This document shows, piece after piece, positions 15,581 to 23,819 of a DNA stretch of 64,000 bases (positions are counted from its first letter, which is position 1; every line of letters begins with the position of its first letter). Below the pieces are notes generated by a model. The model saw only the letters and a list, made by a program, of their open reading frames with translations, made no database searches and had not been told where the DNA came from. This stretch comes from Chitinophagaceae bacterium (GTDB lineage Bacteria; Bacteroidota; Bacteroidia; Chitinophagales; Chitinophagaceae): assembly GCA_016787085.1 (NCBI GenBank), contig JAEUVJ010000040.1:1-64000 (forward strand), written 5' to 3'. Made by a program: the position numbers and the translations under genes.

Positions 15581-17527
15581 ATGAAAAAGAGCATTTTTAT
15601 GGTGGCTGCGGCAATGATCGGCAGCCACTTGCTACAGGCACAGGACAGTACAGGCAAAGTACTGGATGAGATTATCCTGACCGCTAACAAGTATCCCAAA
15701 AAACAAAGCGAGACCGGCAAAGTAACTACCGTCATTAACCGGCAGCAACTGGAGAAAAGCAACGGCAAAACAATCGGCGAATTACTGAACGCTGTTGCCG
15801 GCACCACCATTATCGGTGCCAATAACAATGCAGGAACCAATCTTACTACGAGCATACGGGGTGCATCAGCCGGAAACACTCTGATACTGGTGGATGGTAT
15901 CCCGGTAACTGACCCGTCCGTCAACAACAATTACTTTGACCTGAATTTTTTTTCAATTGACCAGATAGAAAGGATCGAAATATTGAAAGGCGGCCAATCA
16001 ACTTTATATGGTTCTGATGCGGTGGCAGGAGTGATAAATATTATCACTAAAAAGGTGGTCAGGGATAAAGTAAGCCTTTATGGCACGCTGACAGCAGGAA
16101 GTTATAACTCTTACAAACAAAGCCTGGGCTTATCTTCCGGCAAAGGGCGTACAGATTATTCGGTCAACTATACGCATAACGGGTCAAAAGGATTTTCCAC
16201 AGCGTATGATAAAAACGGGGCCGGTAGTTTTGATAAAGATGGTTTTGACCAGCATGTGGCAGACATCCGGCTGAATCAGCAGATCAGCGAGAAATGGGCA
16301 GCTAATCTATATGCCACTTACAATCACTACAAAACAGACTTGGATGCATCTGCTTTTGCAGATGAAAAGGACTACACGGTAAAGAACGACAATATCAGGA
16401 CAGGCGCTGGTGTGAGATTTGATCACAACAAAGGCACTTTGCGCTTCAATTATAATTTCAATTATACAGAAAGAGCTTACCTGGATGATTCGTTATTCAA
16501 AAGCAGCCTGTACGTTGACTTTTCCCAAAGCAGGTATATCGGCAGAACCCATTTTGCTGAATTATATAACAACTGGAAATGGGCCAACTGGGAATTACTG
16601 GCCGGCGCTGATTACCGCTTGAATAATACCTATCAATTTTATTTCTCTACTGGTATCTTCGGGCCTTATGATCCACCGGCCTGGAACGGGAAGATGAACC
16701 AGGTCAGTCCTTATTCATCTGTGATCTTCAGCAAAAATGGATTTAACGGAGAACTGGGCGGAAGACTGAATGTTCACTCTGAGTACGGCACCAACTTTAC
16801 CTATACCATCAACCCCTCCTGGCTGATCAATAATAATCTAAAACTATTCGTCAATCTTTATTCTGCTTTTAAAGCGCCTACCCTTTACCAGTTGTTCGAT
16901 CCTTACGCTGGTAACCCGGGTCTGGAACCTGAAAAGGGAAATATCGAAGAAGCAGGACTGGAGTTTTGGGGAAGCCGTTCGGTTCGTTTCAGGGTAGTCG
17001 GTTTTTACCGGAATACAAAAGACGCAATTGTTTACATCTATAATCCTTCCACTTCCGCAAGCAAATACCTGAATGTAGCTGAGCAAAAGAACTATGGCGT
17101 AGAAACCGAGTTCAGTTATACGGCAGGTAAAGTATCCATCACTGCTAACTATACCTATACAGATGGCAGGACAAGCTCCGGTTATGATGGAACAGGTGCC
17201 CCGATCGGCAAAGACACCAGCTATTACAATCTTTACCGTATCCCGAAACATGCTGTCAATCTGAATGTCGGTGTACAGGTCACTCCTGCACTCTATATAA
17301 GCGGGCATTTGCGGAGTGTAAGCAAAAGAGAAGAGTTTGTCTATGGGGCGATGCCGGAAACACTGAAAGCATATACTACGATAGACCTTTACGGCGAGTA
17401 TAAGTTTAGTAAAAAGATCAGGCTGTTCCTCGACTTGAAAAACATTACTGATCAGAAGTATTTTGAGCTGCTGGGATATAATACCCGGCGATTCAACTTT
17501 ACCGGTGGCATCAGTTTTAACCTGTAA
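15581..17527 (+). CDS. btuB: BtuB-like TonB-dependent vitamin B12 receptor
   Basis: The 648-aa outer-membrane receptor has a signal peptide (MKKSIFMVAAAMIGSHLLQA), a TonB-box-like LDEIILTANKYP and a plug domain with LTTSIRGASAGNTLILVDGI and RIEILKGGQSTLYGSDAVAG. The large beta-barrel ends in RRFNFTGGISFNL with the terminal hydrophobic residue. The upstream cobalamin riboswitch identifies the ligand class as B12 or another corrinoid. I chose the ATG at 15581 because it begins the signal peptide; the open frame extends back into the riboswitch region. The BtuCDF inner-membrane transporter genes are not in the window. Confidence 0.92.
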   Translation: MKKSIFMVAAAMIGSHLLQAQDSTGKVLDEIILTANKYPKKQSETGKVTTVINRQQLEKSNGKTIGELLNAVAGTTIIGANNNAGTNLTTSIRGASAGNTLILVDGIPVTDPSVNNNYFDLNFFSIDQIERIEILKGGQSTLYGSDAVAGVINIITKKVVRDKVSLYGTLTAGSYNSYKQSLGLSSGKGRTDYSVNYTHNGSKGFSTAYDKNGAGSFDKDGFDQHVADIRLNQQISEKWAANLYATYNHYKTDLDASAFADEKDYTVKNDNIRTGAGVRFDHNKGTLRFNYNFNYTERAYLDDSLFKSSLYVDFSQSRYIGRTHFAELYNNWKWANWELLAGADYRLNNTYQFYFSTGIFGPYDPPAWNGKMNQVSPYSSVIFSKNGFNGELGGRLNVHSEYGTNFTYTINPSWLINNNLKLFVNLYSAFKAPTLYQLFDPYAGNPGLEPEKGNIEEAGLEFWGSRSVRFRVVGFYRNTKDAIVYIYNPSTSASKYLNVAEQKNYGVETEFSYTAGKVSITANYTYTDGRTSSGYDGTGAPIGKDTSYYNLYRIPKHAVNLNVGVQVTPALYISGHLRSVSKREEFVYGAMPETLKAYTTIDLYGEYKFSKKIRLFLDLKNITDQKYFELLGYNTRRFNFTGGISFNL

Positions 17528-17538
17528 AACGGGAATTT

Positions 17539-17754
17539 ATGTGCCAGCACGAAACAAAGAACTGTCCCAGGTGCAAAGCGGCATTTCAATGCAAACCGGG
17601 CAACATCACGCAATGCCAGTGCTTCGGGGTCAAAATAAACGAAGAGCAAAAAGCATATATCGAACAACGCTATAGTGATTGCCTGTGCAGGGACTGCCTG
17701 CAATACCTTCAGCAGGAACTGAACCTGTTCAAAGAAAAATACCTCTTTCGCTGA
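17539..17754 (+). CDS. Cysteine-rich CWC-family small protein
   Basis: The 71-aa protein has eight cysteines, starting with HETKNCPRCKAAFQCKPG, then CQCFGVKI and CLCRDCLQYL. This is the layout of the Cys-rich CWC family, a presumed zinc- or metal-binding fold of unknown function. It starts 11 bases after the btuB stop codon, so it is almost certainly co-transcribed and controlled by the riboswitch. No signal peptide is visible, which suggests a cytoplasmic location. Confidence 0.85.
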   Translation: MCQHETKNCPRCKAAFQCKPGNITQCQCFGVKINEEQKAYIEQRYSDCLCRDCLQYLQQELNLFKEKYLFR

Positions 17755-17755
17755 A

Positions 17756-17893
17756 AAAAGAGGCTGTCTCAAAAAGTGGATTGATTGTCATATTGAGCTT
17801 GCCGAAATATTGACAATCAATCCATCGGTCTTCGGCACCCTTCGACAAGCTCAGGATGACAAGACTGACAATACTTTTGAGATAGCCTCTTTT
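17756..17893. mobile_element. 138-bp fold-back element with terminal inverted repeats (MITE-like)
   Basis: The outer 19-bp ends (17756-17774 and 17875-17893; AAAAGAGGCTGTCTCAAAA type) match inverted at 18 of 19 positions. Inside, GGATTGATTGTCA (17778-17790) pairs perfectly with 17811-17823, and TTGAGCTTGCCGAA pairs imperfectly with TTCGACAAGCTCAG near 17840. There is no open frame. It looks like a non-autonomous insertion or a palindromic intergenic repeat. On transcription it would form a strong hairpin and may end both the btuB operon and incoming minus-strand transcripts. Confidence 0.7.
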
Positions 17894-17916
17894 ACTGTTT
17901 TAGCATTCCTGCGTCC

Positions 17917-17924
17917 TAACTTTG
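17917..17924 (+). promoter_or_regulatory. Promoter box before marC
   Basis: TAACTTTG is a perfect TAnnTTTG element 16 bases upstream of the marC ATG at 17941, directly after the fold-back element. A -33 element is not clear; TGTTTTAG near 17896 is a weak candidate. Confidence 0.55.
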
Positions 17925-17940
17925 CCGGAACAACCATTAT

Positions 17941-18519
17941 ATGAATATAGATCCCAGGGCATTACTGACAGTTACTTTTACATTATTTGCCATTATTGAT
18001 ATAGTAGGATCCATCCCGATCCTTATATCGCTGAAACAAAAAATGGGTGGCATCAATGAATTCAGGGCAACGTTGATATCCGGCGCATTAATGGTCTTAT
18101 TCCTGTATGCCGGGGAGGCTTTTTTAAATATACTTGGCCTGGATGTAAGGTCCTTTGCGGTAGGCGGCTCCATTGTGATATTTATCCTCGGGCTGGAAAT
18201 GGTGTTGGGTTTGGAATTTTTCAAAAGTGAAAAAGATATAAAAGCAGCCACCGTGGTTCCTATTGCTTTTCCGCTGATCGCAGGATCTGGTACCCTAACG
18301 ACTTTAATGTCACTGAAGGCCAACTATAGTGAAACCACCATACTGATCGCCGTTCTCATTAACCTCGTGATCGTTTTTTCTGTATTAAAATCACTCGGTT
18401 ATATAGCGAGGCTTTTAGGACCGGCAGGATTACTGGCTGTACGTAAATTTTTTGGCGTAATATTGCTGGCCATTGCCGTAAAGATCTTTGCCACCAATGC
18501 ACATGGATTGATAAAATAA
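17941..18519 (+). CDS. MarC-family integral membrane protein
   Basis: The 192-aa protein has six hydrophobic helices in the MarC/UPF0056 pattern. Helix 1 is FTLFAIIDIVGSIPILISL. The repeated half carries VVPIAFPLIAGSGTLTTLM, the family's PLxxGPG-like motif, here ending AGSG. The function of MarC proteins is unresolved; the old link to multiple antibiotic resistance has not held up in E. coli. It has its own promoter box and is followed by a hairpin terminator, so it appears monocistronic. Confidence 0.92.
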   Translation: MNIDPRALLTVTFTLFAIIDIVGSIPILISLKQKMGGINEFRATLISGALMVLFLYAGEAFLNILGLDVRSFAVGGSIVIFILGLEMVLGLEFFKSEKDIKAATVVPIAFPLIAGSGTLTTLMSLKANYSETTILIAVLINLVIVFSVLKSLGYIARLLGPAGLLAVRKFFGVILLAIAVKIFATNAHGLIK

Positions 18520-18540
18520 ATTTCAAGACCCGAGAACCAG

Positions 18541-18557
18541 ACCCGGATACTCCGGGT
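18541..18557 (+). terminator. Hairpin terminator after marC
   Basis: ACCCGGA (18541-18547) pairs with TCCGGGT (18551-18557) around a TAC loop, followed by TTGCAATTTGTTT. It lies 22 bases after the marC stop codon and before the tRNA gene. The T-run is weak, so termination may be incomplete. Confidence 0.55.
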
Positions 18558-18596
18558 TTGCAATTTGTTTCTTGTCATTTGGTTCTTTTAAAAACT

Positions 18597-18668
18597 GGCC
18601 TCGTAGTACAATGGATAGTATAAGAGTTTCCGAAGCTCCAGATACAGGTTCGATTCCTGTCGAGGCTA
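18597..18668 (+). tRNA. tRNA-Arg (anticodon CCG)
   Basis: The 72-base gene folds as a cloverleaf. The acceptor GGCCTCG pairs with CGAGGCT (first pair G-U), the D stem is GTAC/GTAT, and the anticodon loop TTCCGAA has anticodon CCG and reads CGG codons. The T arm is ACAGG-TTCGATT-CCTGT and the discriminator base is A. One mismatch is seen at the outer anticodon-stem pair. The 3' CCA is not encoded. Confidence 0.92.
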
Positions 18669-18677
18669 CTAAACAGC

Positions 18678-18707
18678 GAAAGCCGAACTTGGGTAAGTTC
18701 GGCTTTC
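18678..18707 (+). terminator. Strong terminator after tRNA-Arg
   Basis: GAAAGCCGAACTT (18678-18690) pairs perfectly over 13 bp with AAGTTCGGCTTTC (18695-18707) around a GGGT tetraloop, followed by TGCATTTT. It begins 10 bases after the tRNA 3' end. Confidence 0.85.
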
Positions 18708-18769
18708 TGCATTTTAGTGCTGTTTTTCCTCTTACATCTTCCCAAAAATCTTTAATTTCCTCTTTTAAA

Positions 18770-18777
18770 TAATTTTG
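18770..18777 (+). promoter_or_regulatory. Promoter box abutting the small membrane protein gene
   Basis: TAATTTTG matches TAnnTTTG exactly and ends 2 bases before the ATG at 18780. If it is active, the mRNA must be leaderless or start inside codon 1-2. It resembles the arrangements at gpsA and the TolC gene. Confidence 0.4.
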
Positions 18778-18779
18778 CC

Positions 18780-19217
18780 ATGCCCACGCCTTCCACAAAA
18801 CCATCCACTTTTCTTTTGTTCCCCTGGGGACTGCTTTCCATCGTAGTAGTATTGCTGCTGAACCTGACACTGAACAATGCCTGGTTTGCCAAAAACTGGA
18901 GCTGGATCGCATTGGTACTGATCATACCCGCTGCCATACTGGAAAACTTCAAAGTGGGTTATTCCACTATGCGGATCATGTTCCTGAAAGTGGTTTTTTC
19001 CCTCATTTCCTTTTTATTGGTCGGCATGGCGTTTGGCTCATCCGTGACCGGGTGGTATAACCTGAAATTTGCCGATGCAGCACCGGCAAAATACATACAG
19101 CTGCCCTGGTATGTGGTATTGGCACTGGCCGTATTATTGCTGATACAGGTGGCCCAGTTATTCAGTATGCTGAAAGCAGTAAAAAGGGAGTTCATGCAAA
19201 TGGATCCTGACCAGTAA
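18780..19217 (+). CDS. Small integral membrane protein of unknown function
   Basis: The 145-aa protein has four hydrophobic segments: LLSIVVVLLLNLTL, WIALVLIIPAAIL, VVFSLISFLLVGMAFG and VVLALAVLLLIQVAQLF. A short charged C-terminus follows (VKREFMQMDPDQ). I do not recognise the family. It is convergent with the lycopene cyclase gene, with 2 bases between the stop codons. Confidence 0.65.
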   Translation: MPTPSTKPSTFLLFPWGLLSIVVVLLLNLTLNNAWFAKNWSWIALVLIIPAAILENFKVGYSTMRIMFLKVVFSLISFLLVGMAFGSSVTGWYNLKFADAAPAKYIQLPWYVVLALAVLLLIQVAQLFSMLKAVKREFMQMDPDQ

Positions 19218-19219
19218 GA

Positions 19220-20362
19220 TCATAGCTGCCTGAGCGCTGCCCTTAAAAAAGGCCATGTGGGTAAAGAAGAAATGATCTTTAACTCATTCAGAATAGAGCT
19301 TTCATTATCCAAGAACCTCAGCACCTGCTGAGGTTTGTTCTTTTTGAACAAATCGGTAAATATTCTCCTGCCGGGAAGTGTATTATGATGCAGGATGTGC
19401 AGCAGGGTATTATCATAAAAACGGAACCTGCTTTTCGACATAGCAACTACCGGGCTCTTTTCGTTTACCAGGCGGTCAACGATCGCAGCAGAGTGCTTTT
19501 GTATAAAGCTGAATGTATAGCCGCTGCTAGCTTTGGTCTGACCACCGGCCGTTCCAATATATATGATATTATTTCGGCGGGATGGGAAGCGGTGAGTAGT
19601 CATCGGGATGGCCCCAAATTCTTCTTCTGCTACCCGGTAAGCCTGTATACCGAGCCATCGTTCAACATAATCTTTTAACTGCTCCTCATATTGCTCTTCT
19701 TTCAGCAACTCATGGGTAAATAGAGTGTATTCCACAAGGGTCCTGTTTGCTGAAAAGGGCATACAGTAGACGAAAGCGGTCCCATATTGCTGGCTGGTGC
19801 GAAAATCCATCAATGTAGCCTCCGAAGAATTGAAAGAAGGCTTGTCTGTTTCAATGATCCACCCTTTGAAATGCTGCAGCAACCAGTACTCATTCCTCTT
19901 TAAGGCCGGCTTTTGAAAGAGAATACTGTTGAAAATATATTGCGCAAAGAATTTTTGTCCGTCAACAGTAATACTCGTTTCTGAGGCTGTACTGGCCATA
20001 TTCTCCACTTGCCCTGTTAGCATGGTGAAGTTCTTTTGTTCCCTGATCAACCCGGTTGCATAGTTATAAAAATCAATACCCCGGATCAGTTTATACTGGT
20101 AAGGCCGGATATCCATTTGCTTTGAATACTCTTCTCCATGAAACCAGGCTATGTCCCATTTTTTGTATACTATGTCTTCAAACAAACCGGGCTTTGTCTC
20201 CCAGAAGCACCAGGTACGGTCATTCCGGTTCTTTTGCTCTTTATCAACAAGTAGAATACTTTTGTCACCAAACCTTCCCGACCGTATCATGTGTACAGCA
20301 AGGCTCAGTCCGGCACAACCGGCGCCGGTAATAATGTAATCATATTGATGAGGGGTCGTCAA
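19220..20362 (-). CDS. crtY: Lycopene beta-cyclase
   Basis: The enzyme cyclises both ends of lycopene to give beta-carotene. The 380-aa flavoprotein-like sequence opens with YDYIITGAGCAGLSLAVHM, the dinucleotide-binding fold. It then shows DKEQKNRNDRTWCFWE, the family's DxxxxxxNRTWCFW signature. IYIGTAGGQTKASSGYTF is the C-terminal cyclase motif. No ATG lies upstream; the start is probably TTG at 20362. Another TTG at 20404, overlapping the crtZ stop, would add a hydrophobic 14-residue extension. It is the last gene of the crtI-crtB-idi-crtZ-crtY unit. Confidence 0.92.
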   Translation of the reverse strand: MTTPHQYDYIITGAGCAGLSLAVHMIRSGRFGDKSILLVDKEQKNRNDRTWCFWETKPGLFEDIVYKKWDIAWFHGEEYSKQMDIRPYQYKLIRGIDFYNYATGLIREQKNFTMLTGQVENMASTASETSITVDGQKFFAQYIFNSILFQKPALKRNEYWLLQHFKGWIIETDKPSFNSSEATLMDFRTSQQYGTAFVYCMPFSANRTLVEYTLFTHELLKEEQYEEQLKDYVERWLGIQAYRVAEEEFGAIPMTTHRFPSRRNNIIYIGTAGGQTKASSGYTFSFIQKHSAAIVDRLVNEKSPVVAMSKSRFRFYDNTLLHILHHNTLPGRRIFTDLFKKNKPQQVLRFLDNESSILNELKIISSLPTWPFLRAALRQL

Positions 20363-20400
20363 TGAATGCTGAAGAAAATTAAATATAAGGAGTAAAAAGA

Positions 20401-20910
20401 TCAACTGGCCTCAGGCGCATATTCTACCTTTTTATTGCCTGCCATCAGTTTTTTATCGCGGCGAATTTTATCCCAGTACTTTTTGGCCACGTAGAGCATA
20501 CCAAAACTTTCCCCTTCATGCCGGTCAAGATGACGATGGTGCATTTTATGGGCCCACCGGATAGCCCGTACATACGTGTTATTGCTACGGGTAAACCATT
20601 TGAAGCGCTGGTGAATGATGACATCATGCACCAGGAAATAGGCAAACCCATAAGCCATGATGCCAAACCCGATGGATTGCATCCACCATACCTGATCATA
20701 GGTACCAAAAGCGATCAGTAACATACTGGGCACAGCAAAAATGACAAAGAAAGCATCGTTCTTTTCAAAAAAACCGGGTTCCACCTGGTGATGGTCTTTG
20801 TGTAAGTACCAGAGAAATCCGTGCATGACATATTTATGCGTGAGCCAGGTAACTCCTTCCATAATAAGGAAGGTGCCGAGCAATACCAATATGTACCACA
20901 CAACTGTCAT
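20401..20910 (-). CDS. crtZ: Beta-carotene 3-hydroxylase
   Basis: The 169-aa di-iron membrane hydroxylase converts beta-carotene to zeaxanthin. The histidine motifs of the fatty acid hydroxylase superfamily are complete: HKYVMH, HKDHH, HDVIIHQR and HKMHHRHLDRHEGESFG. Hydrophobic segments lie at residues 5-22, 55-72 and 78-95. It starts 2 bases after the idi stop codon. With crtY downstream, the predicted pigment end product is zeaxanthin. Confidence 0.95.
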   Translation of the reverse strand: MTVVWYILVLLGTFLIMEGVTWLTHKYVMHGFLWYLHKDHHQVEPGFFEKNDAFFVIFAVPSMLLIAFGTYDQVWWMQSIGFGIMAYGFAYFLVHDVIIHQRFKWFTRSNNTYVRAIRWAHKMHHRHLDRHEGESFGMLYVAKKYWDKIRRDKKLMAGNKKVEYAPEAS

Positions 20911-20912
20911 AT

Positions 20913-21455
20913 TTATGCGGCTATGTTTTTATAGCGGCGGTTCCACCATGCTTCTATTTTAGGGAATGCAAGGTGAAACCATGCTGTGAATTTATGAGGC
21001 TGATCCTGCAGACCCGTACGTACCTCCTCAATACTTTTATAACAATAATCCATCGCTTCATCCGGGTTTAAACTGACCGCTCCTTCATACTCTCCTGCAA
21101 AAACATGATCAAATTCATGTTCGGTTAACCCGTTATCGAATTCGGCCCTGTACACGAAGTCAAATATCTTTTCAATGCTGGTAGTAAAGCCCATTTCTTC
21201 CTGTAATCTTCTTAAGGCAGCATCATGCACTTCTTCGCCCGGCAACGGGTGGCTGCAGCAGCTGTTGGTCCACAGGCCGGCGCTATGGTATTTATTGAGA
21301 GCTCTGCGCTGCAACAGCATCTCCCCTTTGCAGTTGAAAATAAAAACACTGAAAGCACGGTGGAGCGACCCTTTTCTATGGGCTTCCATCTTTTCCATCA
21401 CCCCGGTCACGGCATCATGTTCATTCACCAAAACAACCTGCTCCGTTTTCATCAT
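20913..21455 (-). CDS. idi: Isopentenyl-diphosphate delta-isomerase, type I
   Basis: The 180-aa Nudix-fold enzyme interconverts isopentenyl and dimethylallyl diphosphate for terpenoid synthesis. GLWTNSCCSHPLPGEE carries the catalytic Cys and metal-binding His, and ALRRLQEEMGF is the Nudix-like helix with conserved Glu. TEHEFDHVFAG contributes further metal ligands. The ATG at 21455 overlaps the crtB stop (ATGA); a second ATG follows directly. The open frame upstream of this start lies inside crtB and was not used. Its place inside the carotenoid operon indicates a dedicated precursor supply. Confidence 0.95.
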   Translation of the reverse strand: MMKTEQVVLVNEHDAVTGVMEKMEAHRKGSLHRAFSVFIFNCKGEMLLQRRALNKYHSAGLWTNSCCSHPLPGEEVHDAALRRLQEEMGFTTSIEKIFDFVYRAEFDNGLTEHEFDHVFAGEYEGAVSLNPDEAMDYCYKSIEEVRTGLQDQPHKFTAWFHLAFPKIEAWWNRRYKNIAA

Positions 21456-22288
21456 AACAAATTCAGTTGATATTTTAAACCCGCCCTCAGGACGATCATC
21501 AGCTTTTGCATATCCGGTATCCGGATACGCTTTTGCAAGATATGACAAGGATGCGTCCGTTTGATCTTTTTAAACAAAGAGAAATAGTATTTGTAGGCGA
21601 CATATACGCCGAAACGGGCCTTCGCAGGCAGTTTCAGTATCCCTTCATACGCTTGTTTAAAATCGTGTTGAATGTCCCGTTCGATCTCTTTCTTATCTTC
21701 TTCCAGGAAGTTATCGAAATCACATCCGGGAAAGTACATCCGGGAGAGATCGTTATTATCCACCTTCATATCACGGAGAAAATTCACCTTTTGAAAGGCG
21801 GCTCCCAGCGCACGGGCATAGCCCTGAAGTTGTTCGTACAGTTTCTTATCCCCGCTGGCAAATACATGCAGACACATAAGGCCCACCACTTCAGCCGATC
21901 CATAAATGTATTCGCCATATTCTTCCCGGTTATATGTTTTCCTGGAAAGGTCAAATTCCATGCTGCGGAAAAAAGCTTCGATCAGGTTATGATCAATATG
22001 GTATGTATTAACCGTTTTTTGAAAACTGTTCAACACCGGGTTCAGGCTGATACCTCTTTCAATCGCCTCATAGGTCTCCTTTTTAAACTGCGACAACAAC
22101 AGAGGCTTGTCATGCCCATGAAATGTATCCACTATCTCGTCGGCAAAACGGACAAAGCCGTAAATATTGCAGATCGGGGCCCGGAGGTCACGGTGCAAAA
22201 GCCGGATAGCCGAATAAAAAGAAGTGCTGTACTTCTGTGCCACAATACGGCTGCAATCTTCACTGACATGATGAAACAACTGTAGCAT
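21452..22288 (-). CDS. crtB: Phytoene synthase
   Basis: CrtB condenses two geranylgeranyl diphosphates to phytoene, the committed step of carotenoid synthesis. The 278-aa all-helical protein shows two aspartate-rich motifs of the trans-isoprenyl squalene/phytoene synthase family: VRFADEIVDTFHG (DExxD) and QKVNFLRDMKVDN (near DxxxD). It also has the conserved SAEVVGLMCLHVF helix. It lies 18 bases after crtI and overlaps idi by 4 bases. A geranylgeranyl diphosphate synthase gene is not in the window. Confidence 0.95.
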   Translation of the reverse strand: MLQLFHHVSEDCSRIVAQKYSTSFYSAIRLLHRDLRAPICNIYGFVRFADEIVDTFHGHDKPLLLSQFKKETYEAIERGISLNPVLNSFQKTVNTYHIDHNLIEAFFRSMEFDLSRKTYNREEYGEYIYGSAEVVGLMCLHVFASGDKKLYEQLQGYARALGAAFQKVNFLRDMKVDNNDLSRMYFPGCDFDNFLEEDKKEIERDIQHDFKQAYEGILKLPAKARFGVYVAYKYYFSLFKKIKRTHPCHILQKRIRIPDMQKLMIVLRAGLKYQLNLL

Positions 22289-22306
22289 GTACTGTAATTT
22301 ATGGGG

Positions 22307-23779
22307 TTAACTGATTGCTTTGATCACTTCTTTGGTCACTACTTCCCCGCTGATCAGGCTTGGCGGTACACCCGGACCAGGTACGGTCAATTGCCCGGTG
22401 TAAAAAAGGTTCTTTACTTTCCTGCTCCTGCACGATGGCCGGAAGATGGCTGTCTGCCTGAGTGTGTTGGCCAGGCCATACGCATTCCCACGAAAAGAAT
22501 TGTAATCATGTACGAAATCGCTGACCGAATAAGATTTTTTATAGACAATAAAATCATTGACCGGTTCGCCGATATGCTTCTCCATCCGTGTTACGATCAT
22601 TCTGAAATATTTTTCCCGCAGTTCTTCTGCGTCACCTTGCAACCCCGCAGCAACCGGTACAAGGAAAACGATATTCTCGCCATACGGCGGAGCAACATCA
22701 GGATCTGTTACCGACGGCACACTGACATAGAATAAAGGCTCTGTCGGCCACTTCGGGTCTTTATAAATCTCTTTCCCGTGTTGTTCAAAAGGAACATCGA
22801 AGAAAAGAGAATGATGCGCAATGCTCTTAAGCTTTTTTCTCAATCCTACATAATACAACAGGCAGGATGGCGCCATTACTGTTTTGTTCCAGAAATGTTC
22901 AGAATAACTCCGGTATTGCGGTGGCAATAAGGCTGTTTCTGTAAAATGATAGTCAGCGCCGCTGATGACAGCGTCCGCTTCATACGTATTGCCTGCTGTG
23001 AAGACCTTTTTCGCTTTATTACCTTCGATCTGTATCTCTTTGGCATTTTCATTGAACCGGAATTGTACTCCCAGTTCAAGAGCCAGCCGGTACATGCCTT
23101 CTACTACTGCATACATGCCTCCCCGAGGATACCAGGTGCCCCCGGTGATATCGGCATAGTTCATCAGGCTGTATAATGCCGGGGTATCTTCAGGCAATGC
23201 ACCGAGGAAGAGAACAGGAAATTCCATCAGTTGCCTGAGTTTCGGATGCTGAAAATGTTTGGCAATATGTGTTTTGATGGAAGTAATGATGTCCAGCCTG
23301 AATACGCCTTTTATCACAGACCAGTCGAGGAACTCGGTCAGTGACAACCCGGGCTTATACACCAGGTTATTGATACCTGTTTCGTATTTATAAGCTGCCT
23401 CCCGGAGATATTTCTCCAGCTTTATCCCGCTTCCTTTTTCAAATGATTCAAACAGGTCTTTTAACTGCTGAAAAGAAGCAGGAATATCTGAAAAACCATC
23501 ATTCCAGTAAACACGGTAGGAAGGATCCAGTCTTTGAAGAGAATAGTAGTCAGCAGCTTTTTTACCAAACTGGTTGAAATATCTTTCGAATACATCCGGC
23601 ATCCAGTAAAAGCTGGGCCCCATATCAAATGTAAACCCTGCTTCCTTTAACTGTGCTGCTCTTCCACCCGGGGCTGCGTTTTTCTCAATCACAGTTACCT
23701 GCCAGCCTTCCTTTGCCATAAAAGAAGCAGCAGAAAGACCTGCAAAACCACTACCAATGATAATGACTGATTTTGGCAT
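22307..23779 (-). CDS. crtI: Phytoene desaturase (CrtI type)
   Basis: The 490-aa FAD-dependent enzyme introduces double bases' worth of desaturation steps that turn phytoene into lycopene. SVIIIGSGFAGLSAASFMAK is the N-terminal dinucleotide-binding motif, followed by EKNAAPGGRAAQLKEAGFTF. Near the C-terminus, LFYTGQLTVPGPGVPPSLIS is the bacterial-type desaturase signature. It is the first enzyme gene after the ECF sigma gene, 40 bases downstream of it. No separate promoter box is visible in that gap, so it may be read from the sigma gene's promoter. Confidence 0.95.
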   Translation of the reverse strand: MPKSVIIIGSGFAGLSAASFMAKEGWQVTVIEKNAAPGGRAAQLKEAGFTFDMGPSFYWMPDVFERYFNQFGKKAADYYSLQRLDPSYRVYWNDGFSDIPASFQQLKDLFESFEKGSGIKLEKYLREAAYKYETGINNLVYKPGLSLTEFLDWSVIKGVFRLDIITSIKTHIAKHFQHPKLRQLMEFPVLFLGALPEDTPALYSLMNYADITGGTWYPRGGMYAVVEGMYRLALELGVQFRFNENAKEIQIEGNKAKKVFTAGNTYEADAVISGADYHFTETALLPPQYRSYSEHFWNKTVMAPSCLLYYVGLRKKLKSIAHHSLFFDVPFEQHGKEIYKDPKWPTEPLFYVSVPSVTDPDVAPPYGENIVFLVPVAAGLQGDAEELREKYFRMIVTRMEKHIGEPVNDFIVYKKSYSVSDFVHDYNSFRGNAYGLANTLRQTAIFRPSCRSRKVKNLFYTGQLTVPGPGVPPSLISGEVVTKEVIKAIS

Positions 23780-23819
23780 CCGAATTTGCAGTTATTTTAC
23801 AGCAATGACTCAATGAAGT

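Noticed and set aside
17756..18668. Genomic island boundary at tRNA-Arg
   Set aside because: No integrase gene and no direct repeat of the tRNA 3' end were seen on either side; the fold-back element upstream is not enough to call an island.
18572..18772. Short plus-strand frame across the tRNA-Arg region
   Set aside because: Its middle is the tRNA T-arm translated (GSIPVEATK), a common artefact; the tRNA and its terminator explain the sequence.
20362..20404. Longer TTG start for lycopene cyclase overlapping crtZ
   Set aside because: It would add a 14-residue hydrophobic leader not expected in this flavoprotein family; the TTG at 20362 gives a typical N-terminus. The choice remains uncertain.
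21506..22285. Long plus-strand open frame opposite crtB (about 259 codons)
   Set aside because: It is fully antisense to a clear phytoene synthase, has no recognisable domain and no promoter or start context; a shadow frame.
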